A stretch of DNA of 64,000 nt from Nostoc sp. UHCC 0926 (GCF_028623165.1 NZ_CP117768.1:2542001-2606000); one strand, 5' to 3'; positions 18,300-27,220 are shown, numbered from the stretch's first letter. Notes: generated by a model not told the origin, from the letters alone. Numbers and translations are program-made.

Positions 18300-19268
18300 A
18301 TGAATTTTAGTACTGCTCTACCTACTTTTGTAATAACACTTCGAGAAGGAGTGGAAGCTGCCCTTGTTGTTGGCATTGTCCTAGCTTTGCTGAAAAAAGC
18401 TAAACAATCTCGACTCAACTCTTGGGTGTATGCTGGTGTCGGCGTTGGCATTGTCGTCAGTGCCTTAATCGGTGTGTTATTCAGTTGGATAATTCCAGTA
18501 CTGGGAGCAGTGAATCCTCAATACACCTCCGTAGTTGAGCCAGGGTTAGAAGGTGTGTTTAGTGTATTAGCGATCGCAATGCTCAGTTGGATGCTAATCT
18601 GGATGACCAAACAAGCCAGATTCATGAAAGCTACAGTTGAAGGAGCAGTTACACAAGCACTGACACAAAACTCAAATGCTGGTTGGGGTGTTTTTACTTT
18701 AATTTTAGTTTCCGTTGTCCGCGAAGGCTTTGAAACTGTTCTGTTCGTTGCGGCTAATTTTCAACAGGGATTAATGCCAGCGTTGGGTGCTATTGCTGGT
18801 TTGGTAGGGGCATCTGCCATTGGAGTGCTGCTATTTAAATGGGGTGTCAACATTAACATCCGCCAGTTTTTCCAGGTAATGGGCGTTTTATTAGTGTTGA
18901 TTGTCGCTGGGTTGGTAGTTTCAGCCTTGAAACATTTTGACGACGCTGTAGCTAACCTAGCCCTTAGCAGTCGTGCCACAGAAAGCCTTTGTTTCTATTA
19001 CGAACGTTTTACAAAAGTCCACTCCTGTATTTTGGGGCCAATAGTTTCAAATACTTCCACAATCTTGCCTGACGAACAGTTTCCTGGCATTATCCTCAAA
19101 TCTTTATTTGGTTACAGAGACAATCTCTATCTTGTACAAGCAATAGGATATGTGGCATTTTTACTCACCATCGGAGGACTGTATTTCCGCAGCCTTGGAG
19201 GTGCTTCTCCTGAAGGTAAAAAGAATATCCCTTTTGCTCAAAAACCAATTAGTTCTACAAAGGATTAA
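18300..19268 (+). CDS. FTR1-family iron permease
   Basis: This 322-residue membrane permease has seven or so helices. The two hallmark iron-binding helices are intact: REGVE at 15-19 and REGFE at 141-145 (consensus REGLE). Such permeases take up Fe(III) just produced by a partner oxidase (Fet3 in yeast, EfeB/EfeO in EfeUOB bacteria). The partner here is most likely the multicopper oxidase three genes upstream. ATG 18300 follows AAAGGA. Compared with E. coli EfeU it has an extra loop around 225-270 containing two Cys. Confidence 0.93.
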   Translation: MNFSTALPTFVITLREGVEAALVVGIVLALLKKAKQSRLNSWVYAGVGVGIVVSALIGVLFSWIIPVLGAVNPQYTSVVEPGLEGVFSVLAIAMLSWMLIWMTKQARFMKATVEGAVTQALTQNSNAGWGVFTLILVSVVREGFETVLFVAANFQQGLMPALGAIAGLVGASAIGVLLFKWGVNINIRQFFQVMGVLLVLIVAGLVVSALKHFDDAVANLALSSRATESLCFYYERFTKVHSCILGPIVSNTSTILPDEQFPGIILKSLFGYRDNLYLVQAIGYVAFLLTIGGLYFRSLGGASPEGKKNIPFAQKPISSTKD

Positions 19269-19306
19269 AAGCACAGTCAATTTTATATTTTTTGCCTCGT
19301 TTCCAG

Positions 19307-19372
19307 TCAGAGACTGGGAATGCCCATTGGGGGGCTGCCGCCTCCCCTATATTATATTTATTGAGCTAAGTA
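19307..19372. repeat. Dispersed CTCGTTTCC / GGAATG repeat, copy 1
   Basis: Starting CTCGTTTCCAGTC, a short hairpin (CCAGTC / GACTGG) leads to GGAATG, then a GGGGGGCTGCCGCCTCCCC hairpin. The same order (CTCGTTCC, hairpin, GGAATG, GGGGAGGCTCTGCCTCC) is found at 46068-46130. It is placed just after the FTR1 gene, so it may also end transcription. Confidence 0.45.
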
Positions 19373-19412
19373 CAGTTTTGCATAAAATCGTAGCGTTTTT
19401 AAATGCAGACGA

Positions 19413-19576
19413 ACGCATTGGCATTGCAGAGGGACGCATTGACATTGCAGAGGGACGCATTGGCATTGCAGAGGGACGCATTGACATTGCAGAGGGACGC
19501 ATTGACATTGCAGAGGGACGCATTGGCATTGCAGAGGGACGCATTAACATTGCAGAGGGATACATTGGCATTGCCA
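19413..19576. repeat. 21-bp tandem repeat array (seven full units plus one degenerate)
   Basis: The unit ACGCATTGRCATTGCAGAGGG is repeated at 19413, 19434, 19455, 19476, 19497, 19518 and 19539, with a decayed eighth copy at 19560. The only variable position is the GGC/GAC/AAC triplet. Because 21 is divisible by three, several frames stay open on both strands and spell heptad peptides (LALQRDA), but no start signal or flanking protein domain supports translation. It is of the long tandem repeat type known from heterocystous cyanobacteria. Confidence 0.85.
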
Positions 19577-19765
19577 AATTTAATTCGCTACGAATTAATC
19601 AAATGCTGTACTAAGTGCCCTGTGGTGCAAACAACGCTTGCTTAAGCTTTCTTCCAATCTAAAATCTAAAATTTAAAATCTAAAATTGATTGCCCCGTAC
19701 CCTTGTGCTCAGGGTCAGCACTGAGCGTTCGCGCAGCGTCTCGTAGAGAAGCCATGCCGCAGGCT

Positions 19766-20060
19766 TTACGCTGCGCTATCAGCAATTCCATTATCCAAAA
19801 TTGCTTGACCTTTGCTAATACGGAGAATATCCTTGAATCTTGAGTCATTCTTAAATAATTTACTACCAGTGATTCCGATAACTTTTGTTTGATCAAGTCG
19901 AGAGATAATGTTAGCAAAAACAGAAGAAAGAGCAACAACTCTTTCTGCTGATCCTTTAGGTAATTGCTGAGAATTTCTCTTTTTAGTCTCAGTAGGGTTT
20001 GTGACTTTTTTATGGCTGCTGAGTAATTGCAGTCGTGCAAGCAGCTAAAACTATACTCAT
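19766..20060 (-). pseudogene. Relic of an iron-siderophore ABC substrate-binding lipoprotein
   Basis: From ATG 20060 the minus strand reads MSIVLAACTTAITQQP, the end of a lipoprotein signal with its lipobox Cys. A shift in a run of six A residues then changes frame. The following frame reads KKVTNPTE, then GSAERVVALSSVFANII, SRLDQTKVIGITGSKLF and FKDILRISKGQ. That is the first third of a Fe3+-siderophore/cobalamin-type periplasmic binding protein. Reading stops in a palindromic repeat at 19766, where the remaining 200 or more residues should follow. It lies next to the iron cluster, so a second uptake route has been lost here. The 124-codon frame that spans this region on the same strand is the wrong frame. 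Confidence 0.65.
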
Positions 20061-20214
20061 CTTTATAAAAAAATGGGGCAACACAAATAGAGCTTTGGCA
20101 GTCTTGAAAAAATAGGTTTTAAAACCCTTACTACTTAACTATATAATTCGATACACATTGCCCACAATTATCTGAATTGGGGTCGATGATTATTGTGTTC
20201 ATCTACTGGTAGGT

Positions 20215-21714
20215 ATGTCTAACCATCCCTTGAACGTTGCAAGATCAAGATTATTTTGGCGGCGGCTATTCGCTGTTGTTTTCACTAGTAGTTCGTTGCT
20301 CCCCAACTTTGGAAGCGAACCAGCAAGGGCGCAAGTAACGCAGTATTGTCAGTTATCATCAGCGGTGGCGCAAGAAAAAGAAAACTTACGTTTGTCAGCC
20401 CTCAAAGGCAAGCAAGATGCTCAAACGCGCTACCAAAACATGGTAGAAACACACGCACAGGATTTACATGAGTGCCGCGCTCAGACTTGGCCACAAATCC
20501 AAGCCGTCTGGTTGCGCTTGTATCCCTGTGACATTCAGCCAGGAATAATTGATCAAATTATGGATCGGGCTGTTAACCGTGGCTATAACCAAGTTTATTT
20601 AGAAGTATTTTACGACGGTCAAGTATTATTACCAGCAACAGCTAACCCGACGGTTTGGCCTTCTGTGATTCGCACTCCAGGGGCACAAAAGGTTGACTTA
20701 CTCGCCACCGCAATAAAAAAAGGTCGGCAACGCGGTTTGAAGGTTTACGCCTGGATGTTTACCACAAATTTCGGCTATACTTATGCCCAGCGCCAAGATA
20801 GAGAACCAGCGATCGCTCGTAATGGCAAGGGTCAAACCAGCCTCTATGTGGTAGATAACCGCTCTCAAGTATTTATCGACCCCTACAACTTGCAAGCAAA
20901 ACGCGATTACTATCAATTAATACAGCAAGTTTTGCGCCGTCGTCCAGATGGCTTGCTATTGGATTATGTGCGCTATCCGCGACAAGCAGGAAGTGATTCC
21001 ATAGCTACTAAAGTTTCAGATTTATGGCTATTTAGTCCCGCAACCCAAGAAGCTTTATTTAAACGGGCACAAAATTACAAAGGGCTGGACTTGATTCGCC
21101 GCTTTTTGAGTCGAGGATACGTCACCACTGGAGATATCGCCGAAGTTGATAAACTTTATCCCCAGGAAGGGGAACCCCTCTGGCAAGGACGCATTCTCCG
21201 ACCAGCCCAAAAATCAATCGTCTCTGTAATTGATAGACAACTACTTTTACAATGGGAATTGTGGCAGCTCGCCGTTGCCCACGCCATGCAAGGAATCCTA
21301 GATTTTGTCACCATAGCCAATTACCCAGCAAAGAAGCAAGGAATTCCTACAGGAGTGGTGTTTTTCCCCGATGGTAACCAAACTGTAGGACAAGGGTATG
21401 ATTCCCGCTTACAACCTTGGGATCGGTTCCCCTCCACATTAGAGTGGCATCCTATGTCTTATGGAAATTGCGGTAATGTGAGTTGTATTGTGGCACAAGT
21501 GCAACGGGTTTTGAGTATGGCAAAACCTGGTACGCAGATAATCCCTGCTTTAGCTGGTGTGTGGGGAAAATCCATCAGTAATCGTCCATCCCTAGAAGCG
21601 CAAATGCAGGCACTTCGCAAATTTGCCCCCCAACTCAAGGGAGTTAGCCATTTTGCTTATTCTTGGCAATATCCTCAGAGTGATAGCGATCGCAAATTTT
21701 GTCGCACTCGCTAA
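20215..21714 (+). CDS. Family 10-like glycosyl hydrolase (GHL10)
   Basis: This 499-residue exported protein has a signal peptide ending near ARA at 38-40 and then a GHL10/DUF187-type TIM barrel. Recognisable stretches are IQAVWLRLYPCDI, NQVYLEVFYDG, GLKVYAWMFTTNFGY, FIDPYNLQAKRDYYQLI, DGLLLDYVRYPR and WHPMSYGNCGNVSC. The DYVRYP strand end carries the likely acid. In Gram-negative bacteria members act on peptidoglycan-like or surface glycans. Six Cys residues in the mature chain suggest disulphides. The gene stands alone. Confidence 0.85.
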   Translation: MSNHPLNVARSRLFWRRLFAVVFTSSSLLPNFGSEPARAQVTQYCQLSSAVAQEKENLRLSALKGKQDAQTRYQNMVETHAQDLHECRAQTWPQIQAVWLRLYPCDIQPGIIDQIMDRAVNRGYNQVYLEVFYDGQVLLPATANPTVWPSVIRTPGAQKVDLLATAIKKGRQRGLKVYAWMFTTNFGYTYAQRQDREPAIARNGKGQTSLYVVDNRSQVFIDPYNLQAKRDYYQLIQQVLRRRPDGLLLDYVRYPRQAGSDSIATKVSDLWLFSPATQEALFKRAQNYKGLDLIRRFLSRGYVTTGDIAEVDKLYPQEGEPLWQGRILRPAQKSIVSVIDRQLLLQWELWQLAVAHAMQGILDFVTIANYPAKKQGIPTGVVFFPDGNQTVGQGYDSRLQPWDRFPSTLEWHPMSYGNCGNVSCIVAQVQRVLSMAKPGTQIIPALAGVWGKSISNRPSLEAQMQALRKFAPQLKGVSHFAYSWQYPQSDSDRKFCRTR

Positions 21715-21772
21715 ATAGTAGAATTCAGGAGTCAGAATTCAGAAGGAAAATTCCCCTCATCCCCCACTAATT

Positions 21773-21874
21773 AGGGACTGACAAAAAATAAATTATCCAA
21801 AATTATTTGTACATTTGTAGGGGCGCAAGGCCTTGCGCCCCTACGATGGGATGTTTTTTTAACTGGAAGTCCCT
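21773..21874. mobile_element. MITE with AGGGACT termini, copy A
   Basis: AGGGACT at 21773-21779 and AGTCCCT at 21868-21874 bound a 102-bp non-coding element. It is flanked on both sides by TAATT, a likely 5-bp target duplication. Inside is a GTAGGGGCGC hairpin. A near-identical element in the opposite orientation is at 34329-34441, differing mainly by an extra 12 nt in the hairpin. Confidence 0.8.
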
Positions 21875-21902
21875 TAATTCTGTATTCTGTTTTCTTTTTC
21901 AA

Positions 21903-22505
21903 TTAACTTAAAGCCAAGTCCTGTGGTGTATTACAGTTAAACAGCATTTCGGGTTCTGCTAAGGGCAAAACTTCTATAGGATATTGCCGAAGCCACTGCT
22001 GAAACGATCGCCCCCCTTGGTTGATAAACTCTAAAAGTTGTGGCAAACAACGGCGGCGATAGAAACCACACAGAGGTTCCCAGCCTTTAGGATGATCAGC
22101 TAAAGCTGCGATCGCATTATCCCCCACGCTATCAAGTTTAATTACCCAATCTTGCAACACCTCAACCTGCAACCTCGGCAAATCGCAAGCTAGCAACAGC
22201 ACCCATTCTGTTTGGACTTCGGCTAGTCCTTGGGAAAAACCAACTAAAGGCCCGTGGGCTAGAGATTCCTTAGATAAAGGTACTTCCCGAATAAACTGAC
22301 AACCAGGCAAAAGCAAGTCTTGATAGCGTTCTGGCCAAGGAGTTACTACATAAACAGTATCGGCACAGCTTTGAGCAATCCCACAAACTCGCTGCAACAA
22401 TGGCACCCCTTGAATGGGAATCAAAGCTTTATCTTGACCCATGCGAGAACTTTTACCGCCTGCTAATACAATGGCAGTTAATTTGCTAGGCGAGTCAATA
22501 GTCAT
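21903..22505 (-). CDS. mobA: Molybdenum cofactor guanylyltransferase
   Basis: This 200-residue enzyme transfers GMP from GTP to molybdopterin to give the guanine-dinucleotide cofactor. The nucleotide-binding loop LAGGKSSRMGQDKAL is at 14-28, LLACDLPRL (metal-binding Asp) near residue 107, and the GFSQGLAEV helix between. Length is usual for the family. It is alone on the minus strand, convergent with the GHL10 gene across a MITE. Cyanobacterial targets could include formate-dehydrogenase-like or other DMSO-reductase-type enzymes; none is in the window. Confidence 0.92.
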   Translation of the reverse strand: MTIDSPSKLTAIVLAGGKSSRMGQDKALIPIQGVPLLQRVCGIAQSCADTVYVVTPWPERYQDLLLPGCQFIREVPLSKESLAHGPLVGFSQGLAEVQTEWVLLLACDLPRLQVEVLQDWVIKLDSVGDNAIAALADHPKGWEPLCGFYRRRCLPQLLEFINQGGRSFQQWLRQYPIEVLPLAEPEMLFNCNTPQDLALS

Positions 22506-22603
22506 TCGTCAAAAAAATAGAGGCTAGAAAACGAGTCAAAAGTCAAACTAGATTAACTCTGACGCTGAAAGTAGAATAAATTTATCTTCTACTTAAACCC
22601 ATC

Positions 22604-22831
22604 ATGGCTAGCCAAGAACTCGAACAACAACTCCTTCAGCTTTCCCCCAACGATAAACTGTACATCATCCAACTCCTTGCCCAAAGCCTGACCACACACA
22701 ACAATAACACCCACCCAGATCAACCAAGCAAACTCTCAGAGTTTTTCCATCAATCGCCCCTGGCTGAACTCACCGAAGAACTCGACCTTAGTCGAGATCG
22801 CAGCCTTCCCCATGATGCCTTCACCCCATGA
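22604..22831 (+). CDS. Antitoxin-like small protein
   Basis: This 75-residue protein reads MASQELEQQLLQLSPNDKLYIIQLLAQSL at its start, a short helical module common in cyanobacterial toxin-antitoxin antitoxins. A polar linker and an acidic LTEELDLSRDRSL tail follow. Its stop overlaps the start of the downstream PIN gene in ATGA, the usual translational coupling of vapBC-type operons. The tail would wrap and block the PIN active site. It looks intact, while its toxin partner is damaged. Confidence 0.75.
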   Translation: MASQELEQQLLQLSPNDKLYIIQLLAQSLTTHNNNTHPDQPSKLSEFFHQSPLAELTEELDLSRDRSLPHDAFTP

Positions 22832-23271
22832 CTTACCTACTTGATACCTGCCTGATTTCCGAACTTGTTGCCAAACAACCAAATCAACAAGTTTTAGATT
22901 GGCTAGATGCCCAAGTGCCAGAAACACTTTACCTCAGCGTCATTACAATTGGCGAAATTGCTAAAGGCATCAGCAAAATTACTGCATCTAAGCGGAAAGA
23001 ATCTCTAACAACTTGGCTGAATGAAACCCTACCCAATCGCTTTCAACAAAGAATTTTAAGTATAGATGTCTCAACAATGGTGTTGTGGGGAAATTTAGTC
23101 GGGCAGCTAGAACAAAATGGACGACCTCTACCTGTTATGGATTCTCTTATTGCAGCGTTGGCAAAGCCCGCCGAAGGCATCGCAATTCATAACTCTTGAT
23201 CACTTGTCACCCGTAACGAAAAAGATTTTGCTGGGACAGGGGTTGTAATGATTAATCCTTGGTCTGTTTAG
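22828..23271 (+). pseudogene. VapC-like PIN toxin interrupted by a small insert and an in-frame stop
   Basis: The frame opens with MTYLLDTCLISEL (PIN motif Asp), has SVITIGEIAKG (Glu) and VMDSLIAAL (Asp), then a 7-residue insert KPAEGIA encoded by a GCCCGCCGAAGGC palindromic repeat. A TGA follows at 23197. The same frame then continues SLVTRNEKDFAGTGVVMINPW to a TAG at 23269, which is the normal PIN C-terminus. The shortened product (123 aa) keeps three acidic residues but lacks the last strand with its fourth acidic position. The endoribonuclease is probably dead or weak; a readthrough product is the alternative. Confidence 0.75.
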
Positions 23272-23372
23272 ACTCATCACTATCCGGGGTCAAATGAGCA
23301 ACCGCACAGAAAGTTACGATCAAGACTGGATAACCTGCTGGTAACATCCTAGTGCGGAGAAATAAAATTATT

Positions 23373-25430
23373 TCACGCCCTCACCTGACTTTGCTGGACT
23401 TGCTGCAACAAATGTTCTACACTTTCTGCTGGTGCAAGACACTTCAAACCTTGGCAAACTAACCCAACGCTTCCCTCTGGGAAATCAGATGTTATAGCAA
23501 ACACAGCCGCCGGCAAATATTTGGGGATCAAAGTGTTGATTTGCTCAGTTGTGCTGCGAATCAAGGTAGAATTACGATACCAATCCAAGGCTGTAAACAA
23601 GCTGGGACAAGCTTGGGGAGAGCGATCCATCACACTTCTAAAAGCTTTCAAACCAAGTTCTGCTAAATCCAAATAATCTAGATTATCGGTGAGTAAGGTC
23701 AGACGGACAAGGTTAGCGATCGCAATTCCATTGGCTGAGGGTGTCGCATTATCAACATAACTACGCTCTTTGACAATTAAATCTTGACTAGAATCACTAG
23801 ATGTGTTATTAAACCCACCTAACTCTCCACTCCAGAGAAATTCATTGAATTCATCTTGGATAGCGATCGCATTTTCTAACCATTGTTTATGCTCAGGGTT
23901 GGAAGCTTGTAAATCCAGGAGAGCTTTAATAAAAAAGGCATAATCTTCAGACTGCGCTAAAACGGTCGGTTCTCCTTGATAGTTGAGTCGGTGGAAACGC
24001 CCATCCACAAACTGATTTTCCCAGATAAAATTCGCCGCTTTTGCTGCTAATTCCAGGTAGAACGGTTGTTGGAACACCCCAGCAGCCCTAGCTAACCCAG
24101 AAATCATCAAGCTATTCCAGGCGACAATCATTTTTGTATCTGTCACCGAAGGAATGCGACCTAGCCAGTTAGCGGTTTTTGCTTCCTGGTTATTACGAGC
24201 CGGGGGAAAAGTTTCTAGTGACTCAAGACTAACGCCATAGCGGGCTGTAAAAAGCTTGCTCAGTGCCGTTTCCAGCGTTGCACTCAGTTGCCCTAAATTG
24301 CTTCTTTGTAAGACATTACGTCCTTCAAAGTTACCGTTAGGTGTCACCGTAAACTGTTGTTGTAATTCCCTGAGTTCTTCAGGTGTTAACAGTTGTTGTA
24401 GTTCGCTGTAACTCCAGACATAAAAGGCTCCTTCTTCTGGTTCTACTGCCGTGGGTTCAGTGAAGCTGTCGGCATCTTGAGCAGCATAGAAGTAACCTTC
24501 AGGCGCGGTCATTTCCCGCTTCAGCCATTGTACAGTACCAGCAACCGCTCTCTCAAAGGCTGGTTCTTGTACTCCTGCACTCCACAAAGAAGCCAGATAC
24601 TCCATAATCTGTCCATTGTCGTAGAGCATCTTTTCAAAGTGGGGTACTGTCCAAGTAGGGTCAACAGTATAGCGATGAAAACCACCACCCACATGGTCAT
24701 AAATGCCTCCCAGCGCTAAGTTTAGTCCCCGCTGGGTAGAAACTTGTTTGCCATCATACTGAGATTCAAAATTAAATCGAGTTCCCCGCAATGCTAATTC
24801 TGCATAGGGAATCATCGGAAAGCTATTGCCAGATTGCCTAGTAGTAATTACACCTGTGCTGGTTTCCCAACCTTGACGGAGTAATTCCCGGTCTTCAAGC
24901 TCGGTTGTTGTACCGGATTGCAACACCGCAGACGTGAGCAAAGACTCAATAATTAGGGCTTTGCGTTGCTGTAAGTCTTCTTTTTCTGTATCGTAATAAC
25001 GGCGAAGTGATTGCAACACCTGCAAAAATCCAGGACGACCATAGCGCGGGTCTACAGGGAAATAAGTACCAGCGTAAAACGGCACTAAATCTTCTGGGGA
25101 AAGAAAAATATTCAAAGGCCAACCCCCTTGACCGCTCATCATCTGCAAAGCCTGCATATAGATGCTATCGAGGTCAGGTCTTTCTTCCCTGTCTACTTTG
25201 ATGGGAAGATAATTGGCATTCATGTACTGGGCGATCGCAGTATCAGAAAAAGCCTCGCCTTCCATAACAGTACACCAGTGGCAACTAGAATAGCCAATGG
25301 AGAGAAAAATCGGTTTATTTTGCGCCCTTGCAGTTGCAAGTGCTTCGTCACACCAAGACCACCAATCAATCGGGTTTTCGGCGTGTTTGCGGAGATAGAG
25401 GCTCTTAGCTTCAGCAAGGCGATTAGTCAT
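23373..25430 (-). CDS. Thioredoxin-domain protein of the DUF255/YyaL (SPATA20) family
   Basis: This 685-residue cytoplasmic protein has an N-terminal DUF255 thioredoxin-like domain with RLAEAKSLYLRKHAENPIDW, then the SSCHWC redox motif and PDLDSIYMQALQ. After it comes an (alpha/alpha)-barrel like that of N-acylglucosamine 2-epimerases, with GGIYDHVGGGFHRYTVD, WTVPHFEKMLYDN and QDADSFTEP. All family landmarks are present. The function is poorly known. An upstream ATG at 25442 adds four residues; 25430 gives the family-typical MTNRLAEAK start. The substitution Y for the usual P in KSLYL is minor. Confidence 0.88.
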   Translation of the reverse strand: MTNRLAEAKSLYLRKHAENPIDWWSWCDEALATARAQNKPIFLSIGYSSCHWCTVMEGEAFSDTAIAQYMNANYLPIKVDREERPDLDSIYMQALQMMSGQGGWPLNIFLSPEDLVPFYAGTYFPVDPRYGRPGFLQVLQSLRRYYDTEKEDLQQRKALIIESLLTSAVLQSGTTTELEDRELLRQGWETSTGVITTRQSGNSFPMIPYAELALRGTRFNFESQYDGKQVSTQRGLNLALGGIYDHVGGGFHRYTVDPTWTVPHFEKMLYDNGQIMEYLASLWSAGVQEPAFERAVAGTVQWLKREMTAPEGYFYAAQDADSFTEPTAVEPEEGAFYVWSYSELQQLLTPEELRELQQQFTVTPNGNFEGRNVLQRSNLGQLSATLETALSKLFTARYGVSLESLETFPPARNNQEAKTANWLGRIPSVTDTKMIVAWNSLMISGLARAAGVFQQPFYLELAAKAANFIWENQFVDGRFHRLNYQGEPTVLAQSEDYAFFIKALLDLQASNPEHKQWLENAIAIQDEFNEFLWSGELGGFNNTSSDSSQDLIVKERSYVDNATPSANGIAIANLVRLTLLTDNLDYLDLAELGLKAFRSVMDRSPQACPSLFTALDWYRNSTLIRSTTEQINTLIPKYLPAAVFAITSDFPEGSVGLVCQGLKCLAPAESVEHLLQQVQQSQVRA

Positions 25431-25558
25431 GATCAAATGCAAGTAAGTTGCCTTCTTTGCTCAGTCTATCCTGTTCCCAGGAGTGTTAGCCCTTAAGTTA
25501 ACAGGTAGTAGTGCATGTCTTTGATATCGCCGACACCTGTGCAATTTGTGAAACATTC

Positions 25559-25714
25559 TTACTGAAAAGGTCGCAATAGCAAGCTAACAATATTTGGTGG
25601 CGTTTCTGGCATAGGTGATGCTGTCTTTGTCTGAATCAGAGTATTTGGGCTAAGTCCTACTATCAGGTGGAGCAAGAAGGTGATGATGGCGGCTTGTACA
25701 AGTTTTTCCAGCAT
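25559..25714 (-). CDS. Small single-helix membrane protein, hypothetical
   Basis: This 51-codon frame reads MLEKLVQAAIITFLLHLIVGLS, one amphipathic-to-hydrophobic helix, then a Pro/Thr-rich stretch and NIVSLLLRPFQ. The frame extends 11 codons further upstream, but the ATG at 25714 is preceded by GAGAG and gives a membrane-helix start. Not assigned to a family. It lies between the DUF255 gene and clpP and could be a real small cyanobacterial protein. Confidence 0.4.
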   Translation of the reverse strand: MLEKLVQAAIITFLLHLIVGLSPNTLIQTKTASPMPETPPNIVSLLLRPFQ

Positions 25715-26192
25715 GGCACGTCTCTCTCTGTGTGGATAGCATTTCAAGTAAGACTGGTTATTCTAAATACACCTCGTACTACCGATTTACCGAATCTAAC
25801 AAAAATAACTTAATAATTGCTGAGGTAAATCCTAAGAAAATGTTTAAAATTTTACTGGATATTTAACATAATTCTCTAAGCAAGTCGGATTTCGGTTATC
25901 AGTTTAATTACCACATCGCCAAGGTAGTACAGCAAAAGCCGAGATATGAGGTTGGCGATAATTGGAGTTTTTTGATTTGTTTTTCCCTAAATGGGGATAT
26001 TCTCTTAGACACCTTTTGCCGCTAAAAAGTGCCCTTAGGGGTTAAATCTATTAGATAAGCACCTTTTGCCCTCTTTTTGGGTAAAGAAAAACGAGAAAGG
26101 TTTAATTTATCTGCCTGGGAAGAGTAGAGATAAACCCCAGTTTCGTGCCGTCACCGATAAAATGTATTTAAAGTAGCCACAAACACGCTTCC
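25715..26192. other. clpP upstream region
   Basis: About 480 bp with no supported gene. An 11-bp direct repeat CACCTTTTGCC is at 26010-26020 and 26060-26070, each followed by purine/pyrimidine stretches, with GCCCTTAGGGG between them. It could be a regulatory pair for clpP; this is only suggestive. Confidence 0.35.
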
Positions 26193-26804
26193 ATGATTCC
26201 TATCGTTATTGAACAATCGGGTCGAGGTGAACGCGCCTTTGACATCTACTCACGGCTGTTGCGTGAGCGCATCATCTTTTTGGGACAACAAGTTGACAAC
26301 AACATTGCTAACTTGATTGTTGCCCAACTGCTGTATTTGGATGCTGAAGACCCGGAGAAAGACATTTATATGTATATCAATTCTCCCGGTGGTTCGGTGA
26401 CGGCTGGCATGGGCATTTTTGATACTATGAAACACATTCGCCCTGATGTCTGTACAATTTGTACCGGATTGGCGGCGAGTATGGGCGCTTTCCTCCTCAG
26501 CGGTGGTGCTAAGGGTAAGCGAATGAGTTTACCCCATTCTCGGATTATGATTCATCAACCTCTAGGTGGCGCTCAAGGACAGGCGACTGATATTGAAATT
26601 CAGGCGCGGGAAATTTTGTACCACAAGCAGCGGCTAAACAACTATTTAGCTGAACATACAGGTCAACCAATTGAGCGGATTGCTGAAGATACTGAACGTG
26701 ACTTCTTCATGTCACCAGAGGAAGCGAGGGAATATGGCTTGATTGACCAAGTGATTGACCGTCACGCTGCTGGTAGCCGTCCGGCGGTAGCTGTTCTTAA
26801 TTAA
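26193..26804 (+). CDS. clpP: ATP-dependent Clp protease proteolytic subunit
   Basis: This 203-residue ClpP has a complete catalytic triad: Ser96 in GLAASMGAF, His121 in MIHQP and Asp170 in DTERDFFMS. The oligomer handle and the GGSVTAGM oxyanion loop are present. It starts [23 protein letters not shown], the normal processed-type N-terminus. As one of several cyanobacterial ClpP paralogues it would form mixed rings and degrade proteins delivered by ClpC or ClpX; no ATPase partner is adjacent. A strong hairpin follows 50 bp after the stop. Confidence 0.97.
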   Translation: MIPIVIEQSGRGERAFDIYSRLLRERIIFLGQQVDNNIANLIVAQLLYLDAEDPEKDIYMYINSPGGSVTAGMGIFDTMKHIRPDVCTICTGLAASMGAFLLSGGAKGKRMSLPHSRIMIHQPLGGAQGQATDIEIQAREILYHKQRLNNYLAEHTGQPIERIAEDTERDFFMSPEEAREYGLIDQVIDRHAAGSRPAVAVLN

Positions 26805-26853
26805 TAGTCACGATTGGTAAATGGTGATTTACCACTTTTAATTCCCTTAAACC

Positions 26854-26896
26854 CCAAAATAACCCCTCTTCATAAGTAAAGAGGGGTTATTTTTGG
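26854..26896 (+). terminator. Intrinsic terminator of clpP
   Basis: CCAAAATAACCCCTCTT pairs with AAGAGGGGTTATTTTTGG around an 8-nt loop. The descending arm contains TTATTTTT. This is one of the cleanest terminator hairpins of the window. Confidence 0.8.
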
Positions 26897-26941
26897 AATG
26901 GGTGGCCTGCTCAAGTACTTAATACCGATTTGAAAAAACAG

Positions 26942-27103
26942 GATGCACCAGCCAATACGGTTTGGAAAAGAGAAAGTTATCTATTAAGGTGAGCTGGCGT
27001 TGCAGGGCGAGAAGAGGAGCAGGGGGAAAAAGATTTATTGTTTAATAACTGTTTTTCCTCCCCTGCCTCAAGAGCTTATCCGAACCGTATTGATGCACCA
27101 GCC
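26942..27103. mobile_element. 138-bp MITE with 12-bp target duplication
   Basis: AATACGGTTTGG at 26954 and CCGAACCGTATT ending at 27091 are inverted ends (one mismatch). The 12-mer GATGCACCAGCC flanks the element exactly on both sides (26942-26953 and 27092-27103). There is no coding capacity; the 62-codon frame inside is accidental. The long duplication resembles that of IS4-type elements, so mobilisation in trans by such a transposase is plausible. Confidence 0.85.
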
Positions 27104-27220
27104 ACATCAAAGCTACAGAACTTTTAGAGCCTTGAAATTAGCAATCAGGAGAAATGCAGATACATTTGCTGTAATTTGTATAAACTAAGAGCTTGATGAT
27201 TTTTAAACCATATTTTTGAC

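Noticed and set aside
19403..19645. 80-codon frame encoding heptad LALQRDA repeats
   Set aside because: It is produced by a 21-bp tandem array; frames are open on both strands and there is no start context or domain.
19666..20040. 124-codon minus-strand frame as a gene
   Set aside because: Another frame of the same strand reads as an ABC binding protein; this frame has unnatural Leu runs.
27000..27188. 62-codon plus-strand frame
   Set aside because: It lies mostly inside a MITE and crosses its end.
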